Assembly (NCBI GenBank): GCA_004525465.1
Contig: SPCN01000185.1
Span: 1-5,001 of the forward strand
DNA length: 5,001 bases
Reading direction: 5' to 3'
Source of the DNA: Chrysiogenales bacterium
GTDB lineage: Bacteria; Acidobacteriota; Aminicenantia; UBA2199
Position numbers and translations under genes: made by a program. This document shows, one piece after another, positions 1-5,001 of the stretch. The notes beneath the pieces are model-generated. The model worked only from the letters and a program-made list of their open reading frames with translations, did no database searches and was not told the origin of the DNA. Each line of letters starts with the position of its first letter. Position 1 is the first letter of the stretch.

Positions 1-1331
1 ACCGCAAACCTGTTTCCATGTTCGTGATGGTCGCCTTCACGATCATGATGTGTTTCTGGGCCAACCAATCCCCGGCGGCGCCGGCAGCTCCGGCGCCTGA
101 AAAAAGTTCGACCGCAGCAGCGGCAAGCGCGGAGGAGGAAAGCCCCGGCTTCATTGAACAGGAGGAATCCACTCCTGTCGTTAAAAAAGGGAAAAAATTC
201 CCCTGGCTGATCGTCGGTGCCGTGGTCGTGATCGGCGCGGCGGCCGTTTATTTCCTGGTCGTTAAAAAGCCAAAATACACCCTTACCGTCTCCCTCGGCG
301 GCGCGACCGGAACTCCCGCAGCCACGGAAAAATTCAAAAAGGGAGCGGCAGTGGCTTACAACTACGCGGCCCAGAGCGGCTACGTCAACCTGGAAGTCAA
401 GCTGGATGGGACAGTCGTTCCGGCTTCCGGCACAGTGACCATGGACGCAGACCATTCCCTCACCGCAACGGCGGTCCAGGGCTCCGCCATTCAGGTGAGC
501 TCCAACCCGGCCGGCGCCCAGATCTTCGTGAACAACAGCAATTCCGGATTCACCACCCCGCATACGTTTCTATACACCACCGCGGTGACCAGGACGGTGC
601 TGCTGCGGCAGTGCGGCTACAAGGATTACAGCAAGACGGTCACGGCTGCCCTCGGTCAGACGGTCACTGTGGAGACATCCCTGGTCCAGGGTCTCCGCGA
701 AGAATTCACCGCGCCCGCGGCTTCCTGCTGGGCCCCGCGCGTACCCGGCAACTGGACGACCAGCGCCGGAGTGTACAAAATGAAAACCAACGTGAGCGAA
801 AGGGACTTCAGCTGCTACGGCTTCGCTTTCCCTGTGAACTTCACGCTGGAAGTGAAATTGAAGCTGGTCAAGGGAAATACGAGTCATGCAATCGCCGTTA
901 CACTGGCTGATACAAGCAACATGACCGCTTTCAGCGGCTACGCTTTCCAGTTCATCCCGTCGAGTAAAACTTATTCCGTCTGGAAATATCAAAATAAAAA
1001 CTATATTTCGGGCACCTCGACCTCCAATGCAGCGATCAAAAGCTGGACCTCCAATTCCCATGTCCATGGCCTGAACCAGTGGAATACGATGAAGATCGTC
1101 CGGGCCGGCAGCAGTTATTCCCTGTACTTCGACAACACCCTGGTCTTTTCCTTCAGCGACTCAACCTACAATGCCCGCTATGTCTGCTTGAATGCCTACA
1201 TCAACAGCGCATTGACCGAAATGCAATACGATTACGTTCACCTTGATGTCAGCGGCGCGGCCGTGCCCACCTTCACGGAGCCGGCGCCGGCGGCCCAGGC
1301 CATAACAAGCGTTGACGAAAACGGTATATAA
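1..1331 (+). CDS. Membrane-anchored PEGA-domain protein with C-terminal LamG/DUF1080-like region (5' end probably outside window)
   Basis: Function unknown; probably an envelope or surface protein that binds sugar or other ligands. The frame is open from the left edge (first full codon at 3). The ATG at 18 has no Shine-Dalgarno, and the codons before it read RKPVS, a good charged n-region for the hydrophobic stretch after it, so the true start is likely upstream. Numbering from the ATG at 18 (437 aa): hydrophobic signal-like segment 1-15; Ala/Pro/Glu-rich linker 18-55; KKGKK at 56-60; clear transmembrane helix 61-82 followed by KKPK; an InlB-B-like beta repeat about 87-152; a PEGA domain about 157-224 (SSNPAGAQIFVNN, then GYKDYSKTV); and a beta-rich region 228-413 with aromatic and FDN-type strands (SYSLYFDNTLVFSF) resembling LamG/DUF1080 folds. 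Domain names come from family resemblance, not a search. It ends with TAA before a stem-loop and appears to be a separate transcription unit from the operon that follows. Confidence 0.8.
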   Translation, partial: RKPVSMFVMVAFTIMMCFWANQSPAAPAAPAPEKSSTAAAASAEEESPGFIEQEESTPVVKKGKKFPWLIVGAVVVIGAAAVYFLVVKKPKYTLTVSLGGATGTPAATEKFKKGAAVAYNYAAQSGYVNLEVKLDGTVVPASGTVTMDADHSLTATAVQGSAIQVSSNPAGAQIFVNNSNSGFTTPHTFLYTTAVTRTVLLRQCGYKDYSKTVTAALGQTVTVETSLVQGLREEFTAPAASCWAPRVPGNWTTSAGVYKMKTNVSERDFSCYGFAFPVNFTLEVKLKLVKGNTSHAIAVTLADTSNMTAFSGYAFQFIPSSKTYSVWKYQNKNYISGTSTSNAAIKSWTSNSHVHGLNQWNTMKIVRAGSSYSLYFDNTLVFSFSDSTYNARYVCLNAYINSALTEMQYDYVHLDVSGAAVPTFTEPAPAAQAITSVDENGI

Positions 1332-1358
1332 AAAGACAAGATGAATTAAGGCTCGATA

Positions 1359-1391
1359 CCGCGGGGAGAGGGCCCCTTCCTCTCCCCGCGG
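1359..1391 (+). terminator. Perfect 12-bp stem-loop after the PEGA gene
   Basis: CCGCGGGGAGAG at 1359-1370 is the exact reverse complement of CTCTCCCCGCGG at 1380-1391, with a 9-nt loop between. It begins 27 nt after the TAA of the PEGA-protein gene. The stem is very GC-rich, but no T run follows on the + strand and no A run sits close enough on the left to make a textbook terminator for the other strand. It is best read as a transcript-end or mRNA-stabilising hairpin, perhaps a terminator without a U tract. The hairpin itself is certain; its role is inferred. Confidence 0.5.
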
Positions 1392-1482
1392 AGCCCATGA
1401 AGGCTGTTCGCCGCAAAAGATGCGCTGAAGCCATGCCGCTGAACAGGAAATCAACCCACAGGGCAAGGACGCATACAATCGG

Positions 1483-1511
1483 TTGACAGGCGGGGGCATT
1501 TGTTGTACACT
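1483..1511 (+). promoter_or_regulatory. Sigma70-type promoter for the homocysteine operon
   Basis: A perfect -35 box TTGACA (1483-1488) is followed after exactly 17 nt by TACACT (1506-1511), which matches four of six positions of TATAAT including the key T, A and final T. Transcription would start near 1518-1520, giving a 5' leader of about 140 nt before the ATG at 1660. It is the only strong match I saw in the gap, and it points at the operon. It is a consensus match only. Confidence 0.55.
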
Positions 1512-1571
1512 TCCGCCCGAGACAGCCATGTGCAAAAATAACTTTTTCACGCACAGCATGATCATGCCCGG

Positions 1572-1609
1572 CCCGGACTCGGCGCTTTCCCTTTAAGCGC
1601 TAGTTCGGG
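1572..1609 (+). promoter_or_regulatory. Long hairpin in the operon leader
   Basis: The 5' arm (1572-1587, CCCGGACTCGGCGCTT) pairs with the 3' arm (1595-1609, AAGCGCTAGTTCGGG) in 15 pairs, including two G-U pairs (1576/1605 and 1581/1601) and one bulged C at 1580, closing a 7-nt loop TCCCTTT. It lies about 50 nt downstream of the predicted transcription start and 50 nt before the ATG of the COG1900 gene. No U run follows, so it is not a simple terminator. I do not recognise it as a SAM, cobalamin or other known riboswitch. A possible 22-codon leader ORF (1528-1596) runs into its loop. Confidence 0.5.
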
Positions 1610-1648
1610 AAATCCCCCCATCTAACCAATTCCCCAAAAACCAAAAAT

Positions 1649-1653
1649 GGAGG
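1649..1653 (+). promoter_or_regulatory. Ribosome binding site for the COG1900-ferredoxin gene
   Basis: GGAGG at 1649-1653 lies 6 nt before the ATG at 1660, an ideal Shine-Dalgarno placement that fixes this start codon. Confidence 0.85.
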
Positions 1654-1659
1654 CATATC

Positions 1660-3033
1660 ATGTCCAAAACTGTCAAAGAAATCAATCAGAAAATACTCGA
1701 TAAAACCGTGCGCGTGGTCACGGCCGCCGAGATGCCGGCGATCGTGGAGGAACTGGGTGCCGAAGGCGCCGCCGCTGCAGTAGATGTGGTCACCACCGGC
1801 ACCTTCGGGGCCATGTGCTCCTCGGGTGTCTGGCTTAATTTCGGCCACTCCGAACCGCCGATAAAAATGACCCGCGTCTGGCTCAACGATGTCGAGGCCT
1901 ATGCCGGAGTGGCGGCCGTGGATGCCTACCTGGGCGTCACGCAAGCATCCGAGACTTTGGGCATGAATTATGCCGGCGCCCATGTCATTGAAGATTTGCT
2001 GCTGGGTAGACCGGTAGTGCTGCGCGCCGTCTCCTATGGCACGGACTGCTATCCACGCAAAGAGATCCTCACCGAGATCACCCTGGCCGATTTGAACCAG
2101 GCGATCATGTGCAACCCGCGCAACGCCTACCAGCGCTACAACGCCGCCGGCAATTCCAGCGCCCGCATCCTGCACACCTACATGGGCAAGCTTCTGCCCG
2201 GCTGCGCCAATGTCAACTTTTCCGGCGCCGGCGAACTGTCGCCGCTGATGAATGATCCCAACCTGGAAATCGTCGGCATCGGCACGCGCATTTTCCTGGG
2301 GGGCGGCATCGGCTATATAACCGGTTCCGGCACCCAGCATAACCCCGGCGCCCAATTCGCCACCCTGATGGTGCAGGGCGACCTGAAGCAAATGACGGTC
2401 GAATTTCTCAGGGCGGCGTTTTTTTATGGCTACGGCAGTTCCCTGTATGTCGGCATCGGAATTCCCATTCCTGTTCTCAACTCCGCCATCGCCAATAAAA
2501 CAGGCATTCGCGACCGCGACATCGAGACCGATGTCATGGACTACTCGGTGCCCTCACGCAGCCGGCCGGTCCTGGGCAGGTTCAACTACGAACAGTTGAA
2601 GTCGGGTACGGTCCGCATCGGCGGCCGCGAAATACCCACCTCCCCCCTGGTCAGCTACAGCAAGTCCGGGCAGGTGGCCCTGACCCTGAAACAATGGATC
2701 GAGGGAGGGAGTTTTCTTTTGAGCGAACCGGTGGCCAAAATTCCCGCTCAAGGCTCCGCCGAGCCGCTGGCCCTGAAGCCGCCTGCGCAGCGGCCGGATC
2801 TTGTTTACAGGCGCCGTCCCACGGTCCTGTCCCGGCCGGCTTCGCCGCTCATCGCCTGGGATGGGGAGTTGTGCTTTTCCTGCGGACAATGCCTGGCCAT
2901 CTGTCCCATGAAGGTCTTCAGCCGAAACGCGAAGTGGCTGGTGAACGCGGATACTGAGAAGTGCACGGGCTGCGGCCGCTGCGACCGCCTCTGCCCGGTG
3001 GGGGCTATTGGCGGAGGGCAGAATGGCCGATGA
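1660..3033 (+). CDS. Homocysteine biosynthesis protein (COG1900/DUF39, HcyBio) fused to a 2x[4Fe-4S] ferredoxin domain
   Basis: Predicted to make homocysteine from aspartate-4-semialdehyde and sulfide-derived sulfur, a reductive sulfur insertion known for the COG1900 family in methanogens (Methanosarcina MA1821). It is 457 aa and soluble. Residues 1 to about 355 are the DUF39/HcyBio domain, rich in glycine motifs (TGTFGAMCSSGVWLNFGHSE at 46-65; GIGTRIFLGGGIGYITGSGT at 206-225; YGYGSSLYVGIGIPIP at 256-271). Cys53 and Cys130 sit close to the two cysteines I recall as important in MA1821 (54 and 131), where a persulfide intermediate is proposed. A Pro/Ala/Arg-rich linker (about 358-398) leads to two classic 4Fe-4S motifs, CX2CX2CX3CP: Cys405/408/411/415 and Cys435/438/441/445. 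In Methanosarcina the ferredoxin is on a separate NIL-domain protein (MA1822); here it is fused, with no recognisable NIL or CBS domain. It is first in the operon, directly ahead of a COG2122 gene and the enzymes that make its substrate. Family assignment is strong; the reaction is inferred from the family. Confidence 0.93.
   Translation: MSKTVKEINQKILDKTVRVVTAAEMPAIVEELGAEGAAAAVDVVTTGTFGAMCSSGVWLNFGHSEPPIKMTRVWLNDVEAYAGVAAVDAYLGVTQASETLGMNYAGAHVIEDLLLGRPVVLRAVSYGTDCYPRKEILTEITLADLNQAIMCNPRNAYQRYNAAGNSSARILHTYMGKLLPGCANVNFSGAGELSPLMNDPNLEIVGIGTRIFLGGGIGYITGSGTQHNPGAQFATLMVQGDLKQMTVEFLRAAFFYGYGSSLYVGIGIPIPVLNSAIANKTGIRDRDIETDVMDYSVPSRSRPVLGRFNYEQLKSGTVRIGGREIPTSPLVSYSKSGQVALTLKQWIEGGSFLLSEPVAKIPAQGSAEPLALKPPAQRPDLVYRRRPTVLSRPASPLIAWDGELCFSCGQCLAICPMKVFSRNAKWLVNADTEKCTGCGRCDRLCPVGAIGGGQNGR
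3013..3018 (+). promoter_or_regulatory. Ribosome binding site that sets the COG2122 start
   Basis: GGAGGG at 3013-3018, inside the last codons of the upstream gene, is 4 nt from the ATG at 3023. It favours that ATG over the in-frame TTG at 3008, which lies upstream of this site and has no such sequence of its own. Confidence 0.7.
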
Positions 3034-3760
3034 CGTGATCAGGAAGCAATTTCATATCAAGGAAACCCATGCCACGGTGATAGCCGCGGAGCGCTTCATG
3101 TCCCTGGCGGAGCGGACGCTGTCTGCGGCCCGGGAAGAGATCGAGACCTATATCACCGGCCAGCCGCGTTTCCTCACCTCACTGGAGCCGCTGCTCATCG
3201 ACATGGAGGCACCGGGAGTGGCCAGGCGCATGGCCGCTGCCGCCGCCCTGGCCGGGGTCGGTCCCATGGCCGCGGTAGCCGGCGCTATCGCCCAGGTCAC
3301 GGTTGAGGCGCTGGTCGCGGCCGGCGCCAGCCACGTCATCGTGGACAACGGCGGCGACGTGGTGCTGCGCATCGATCGGCCGGTGAGGATCGGCATCTTC
3401 ACCGGACCGGCAAAGATCCGCGACATCGCCTTGAGCTTTGAACCGCGGCCGGGGATTTTTTCCGTCTGCACCTCGTCGGGGACGGTGGGTCATTCGCTCT
3501 CCTTCGGCCGCGCCGACGCGGCGATGGTCGTCGCCGAAAGCGGCAGCCTGGCCGACGCCATGGCTACCGCCCTGGGCAATCGCGTCAGGGAAACGAGCGA
3601 GGAGGCCATCGACCAGGCCATCCGCGACACCCAGGCGGACGGGGTCGAGGGGCTGCTGGTCGTAGCCGGCGACCGCCTGGGCCGGGGCGGGAAATTACCG
3701 CAAATCATCCGCGTTCCCGTCAACACCAGGATCATCAGCAAATCCGCGAGGCCATCATGA
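3023..3760 (+). CDS. UPF0280 / COG2122 family protein (ApbE-like fold), likely sulfide-assimilation partner
   Basis: A 245-aa soluble protein of the UPF0280 (COG2122) family, distantly related to the ApbE flavin-transferase superfamily. Recognisable segments are GVGPMAAVAGAIAQ (78-91), the IVDNGGDVVL turn (106-115), GIFSVCTSSGTVGHSLSFG (144-162) with a conserved-looking Cys149, and ADAMATALGN (177-186), all typical of the family. The biochemical activity is not established. The Methanosarcina protein MA1715, which I recall as COG2122, is reported to aid efficient sulfide assimilation, and these genes often sit with COG1900 genes. The ATG at 3023 is chosen because a GGAGGG lies just before it; an in-frame TTG at 3008 would add five residues. 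The gene overlaps the COG1900 gene by 11 nt and asd by 4 nt, so the three are probably translationally coupled. Role in sulfur delivery to, or maturation of, the COG1900 enzyme is inference. Confidence 0.9.
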   Translation: MADDVIRKQFHIKETHATVIAAERFMSLAERTLSAAREEIETYITGQPRFLTSLEPLLIDMEAPGVARRMAAAAALAGVGPMAAVAGAIAQVTVEALVAAGASHVIVDNGGDVVLRIDRPVRIGIFTGPAKIRDIALSFEPRPGIFSVCTSSGTVGHSLSFGRADAAMVVAESGSLADAMATALGNRVRETSEEAIDQAIRDTQADGVEGLLVVAGDRLGRGGKLPQIIRVPVNTRIISKSARPS

Positions 3761-4827
3761 AAAAAATCAACGCTGCCGTATTGGGATGCACCGGCCTGGT
3801 GGGGCAGCAGTTCATCCGCCTGCTGGACGATCATCCATATTTCGAATTGTCCTGCCTGACCGCGTCGCCGCGTTCCCGCGGTAAGCGCTGTGGCGAAACG
3901 ACCGCCAATGGTGGCCAGCCGGCCCTGGGCGAAAAAACCGCCTCATTGGTGATCCGGGAAACAACGGCCGCCGCCGTCATCCAGAGCGGCGCGCGCGTCG
4001 TGTTTTCGGCCCTGCCCGCCGCCATCTCCGGTGAATTGGAAATGGAGCTGCGCAAGAACGGCTTGTTCATCTTCAGCAATGCCAGTTCGCACCGCATGGA
4101 TGCCCTGGTACCGCTGCTGATCCCCGAAGTCAATAGTGCGCACCTGGAATTGGCACGGGCCCAATTGCGGGAATTCCCCGGCTTAATCATCACCAATTCC
4201 AATTGTTCGGTGGCCGGGCTGGCCATGGCCTTGAAACCCCTGACCGCTTTCGACGTGCAAGCCTTGACCGTTACCACCTTCCAGGCCGTTTCCGGTGCCG
4301 GTCAGCGCGGCGTCGCCGCCTGGGATATAATGGGCAACGTCATACCCCATATCGCCAATGAAGAGGAAAAAGTCGCAAGCGAAACCAAAAAGATCCTGGG
4401 TACGCTGGCGGGAAAACAAATCAAAGATCATGGCCTGGAGATATATCCCTCCTGCAGTCGCGTTCCGGTGCGAGAGGGGCACCTGCAGAGCGTCAGCGTC
4501 GAATTTGCCGCTCCGGTCAGCGCAAGCGAGATTGCGGCCGCGTTATCCGGGTTCAGCGCCGAGCCGCAGCAAATGGCCTTGCCGACGGCACCGCGCCGGC
4601 CGATCATTGTGCTCGACGCCCCGGACCGCCCCCAGCCGGCATTGGATGCCTGGGCCGGCGAGCCGGAGCGGGCCCGGGGCATGGCCGTGACCTTGGGCCG
4701 GCTGCGCTGCCGGGGCAAGCGCTGCAGTTTTTTCCTGTTGGTGCACAATACGGTGCGCGGAGCGGCCGGGGGCTGCCTTCTGAACGCCGAGCTGGCCCTG
4801 AAAAAAAGGCTACTGGGAGGAAATTGA
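3757..4827 (+). CDS. asd: Aspartate-semialdehyde dehydrogenase, archaeal/fungal-type
   Basis: Reduces L-aspartyl-4-phosphate to L-aspartate-4-semialdehyde with NADPH, the second step of the aspartate pathway, in the cytosol. It is 356 aa, full length for the family. The N-terminal Rossmann motif is GCTGLVGQQFIRLL (10-23). The catalytic cysteine is Cys150 in ITNSNCSVAG, and the catalytic histidine is His242 in SRVPVREGH. The segment SSHRMDALVPLLIPEVN (110-126) and the C-terminal HNTVRGAAGGCLLNAE (330-345) fit the archaeal/fungal-type ASADH rather than the E. coli type. The start ATG at 3757 overlaps the preceding stop as ATGA; there is only a weak purine-rich stretch before it, so it probably relies on coupled translation. 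Its product is the presumed substrate of the COG1900 enzyme at the head of the operon, which explains the linkage. Confidence 0.95.
   Translation: MKKINAAVLGCTGLVGQQFIRLLDDHPYFELSCLTASPRSRGKRCGETTANGGQPALGEKTASLVIRETTAAAVIQSGARVVFSALPAAISGELEMELRKNGLFIFSNASSHRMDALVPLLIPEVNSAHLELARAQLREFPGLIITNSNCSVAGLAMALKPLTAFDVQALTVTTFQAVSGAGQRGVAAWDIMGNVIPHIANEEEKVASETKKILGTLAGKQIKDHGLEIYPSCSRVPVREGHLQSVSVEFAAPVSASEIAAALSGFSAEPQQMALPTAPRRPIIVLDAPDRPQPALDAWAGEPERARGMAVTLGRLRCRGKRCSFFLLVHNTVRGAAGGCLLNAELALKKRLLGGN
4815..4820 (+). promoter_or_regulatory. Ribosome binding site for aspartokinase
   Basis: GGGAGG at 4815-4820, within the final codons of asd, is 8 nt before the ATG at 4829 and supports that start over the in-frame ATG at 4841. 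Confidence 0.75.
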
Positions 4828-4828
4828 A

Positions 4829-5001
4829 ATGACAAAGGTAATGAAATTCGGCGGCGGCTGTCTGCAAGATGGCCGCACTTTTCTGAAAGTGGGCGAAATC
4901 ATTGGCCGGCAAAAGAGCACCGCCATTGTGGTTTCAGCAGTCTCCGGCATCACCGAGCAACTGTTGACCGCCATCGAGCAATCCAAAAAGAGCGAAAAGA
5001 A
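4829..5001 (+). CDS. lysC: Aspartokinase, N-terminal fragment (cut by window edge)
   Basis: Phosphorylates aspartate to aspartyl-4-phosphate, feeding the Asd step encoded just upstream. Only 57 full codons are inside the window and the frame is open to the right edge. The start reads MTKVMKFGGGCLQDGRTFLK and continues with a strand and turn IVVSAVSGITEQLL (residues 34-47), both standard in the amino-acid-kinase fold of aspartokinases. The signature KFGGTSV is here KFGGGCL (residues 6-12), so the Thr-Ser pair is Gly-Cys. The ATG at 4829 is one base after the asd stop, with a good Shine-Dalgarno. Whether it carries C-terminal ACT domains or is fused to homoserine dehydrogenase cannot be seen. 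The symbol is for the family, not a specific isoenzyme. Confidence 0.88.
   Translation, partial: MTKVMKFGGGCLQDGRTFLKVGEIIGRQKSTAIVVSAVSGITEQLLTAIEQSKKSEK

Noticed and set aside
1397..1486. Small + strand ORF of 29 codons starting MKAVRRKRCAEAM
   Set aside because: It has no Shine-Dalgarno, no promoter before it, and an Arg-rich composition with no known match; it ends inside the -35 box of the operon promoter.
1161..1565. Minus-strand open frames of 134 and 93 codons across the intergenic gap
   Set aside because: They overlap the end of the PEGA gene, the stem-loop and the promoter, and encode nothing family-like.
1518..1659. SAM-type riboswitch ahead of the homocysteine operon
   Set aside because: I looked for the conserved SAM-I and SAM-II cores and did not find them; only a single long hairpin is evident.
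1600..2391. 263-codon open frame on the minus strand
   Set aside because: It lies wholly opposite the well-supported COG1900 gene, has a low-complexity Gly/Ala/His/Asp-rich product typical of antisense frames in GC-rich DNA, and shows no recognisable domain.
3008..3022. TTG start extending the COG2122 protein by five residues
   Set aside because: The ATG at 3023 has a GGAGGG at 3013-3018 at good spacing, while the TTG has no ribosome site and the added residues MAEGR are not family-like.
4358..4690. Arg/Pro-rich + strand frame of 110 codons inside asd
   Set aside because: It is an out-of-frame shadow of asd, whose catalytic motifs run through the same bases in the correct frame.

Overview
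The window reads as a piece of a GC-rich bacterial chromosome from an anaerobic lineage. The PEGA-type surface protein at the left has a beta-repeat of a style I associate with Candidatus Aminicenantes (OP8) and acidobacterium-like genomes. A homocysteine-synthesis module of the kind first worked out in methanogens follows it. The phylum guess is an impression from protein style, not a placement. All supported genes lie on the + strand.

Layout: (1) 1-1331 is the 3' part of a gene for a membrane-anchored, secreted-type protein with two hydrophobic segments, an InlB-like beta repeat, a PEGA domain and a C-terminal LamG/DUF1080-like jelly-roll region; its start probably lies left of the window. 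(2) 1332-1659 is non-coding. It holds a perfect 12-bp stem-loop after the first gene, a good sigma70-type promoter (TTGACA-17-TACACT), and a leader of about 140 nt with a 15-pair hairpin just before the next gene. (3) 1660 to the end is a tight four-gene operon: a COG1900/DUF39 homocysteine-biosynthesis protein fused to a two-cluster ferredoxin, a COG2122/UPF0280 (ApbE-like) protein, aspartate-semialdehyde dehydrogenase (asd), and the N-terminus of an aspartokinase (lysC-like). Junctions are an 11-nt overlap, a 4-nt ATGA overlap and a 1-nt gap.

The four operon products form one route. Aspartokinase and Asd turn aspartate into aspartate-4-semialdehyde. The COG1900 protein would then add sulfide-derived sulfur to the aldehyde and reduce it to homocysteine, with its own fused 4Fe-4S domain as electron donor and the COG2122 protein as a sulfide-assimilation partner. 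This bypasses homoserine, O-acyl-homoserine and cystathionine. Two cysteines in the COG1900 domain (Cys53, Cys130) sit where I recall the functionally important cysteines of Methanosarcina MA1821 to be. The main points of interest are this self-contained aspartate-plus-sulfide-to-homocysteine operon in an apparent bacterium, the direct fusion of enzyme and ferredoxin, and a structured leader that may regulate it.
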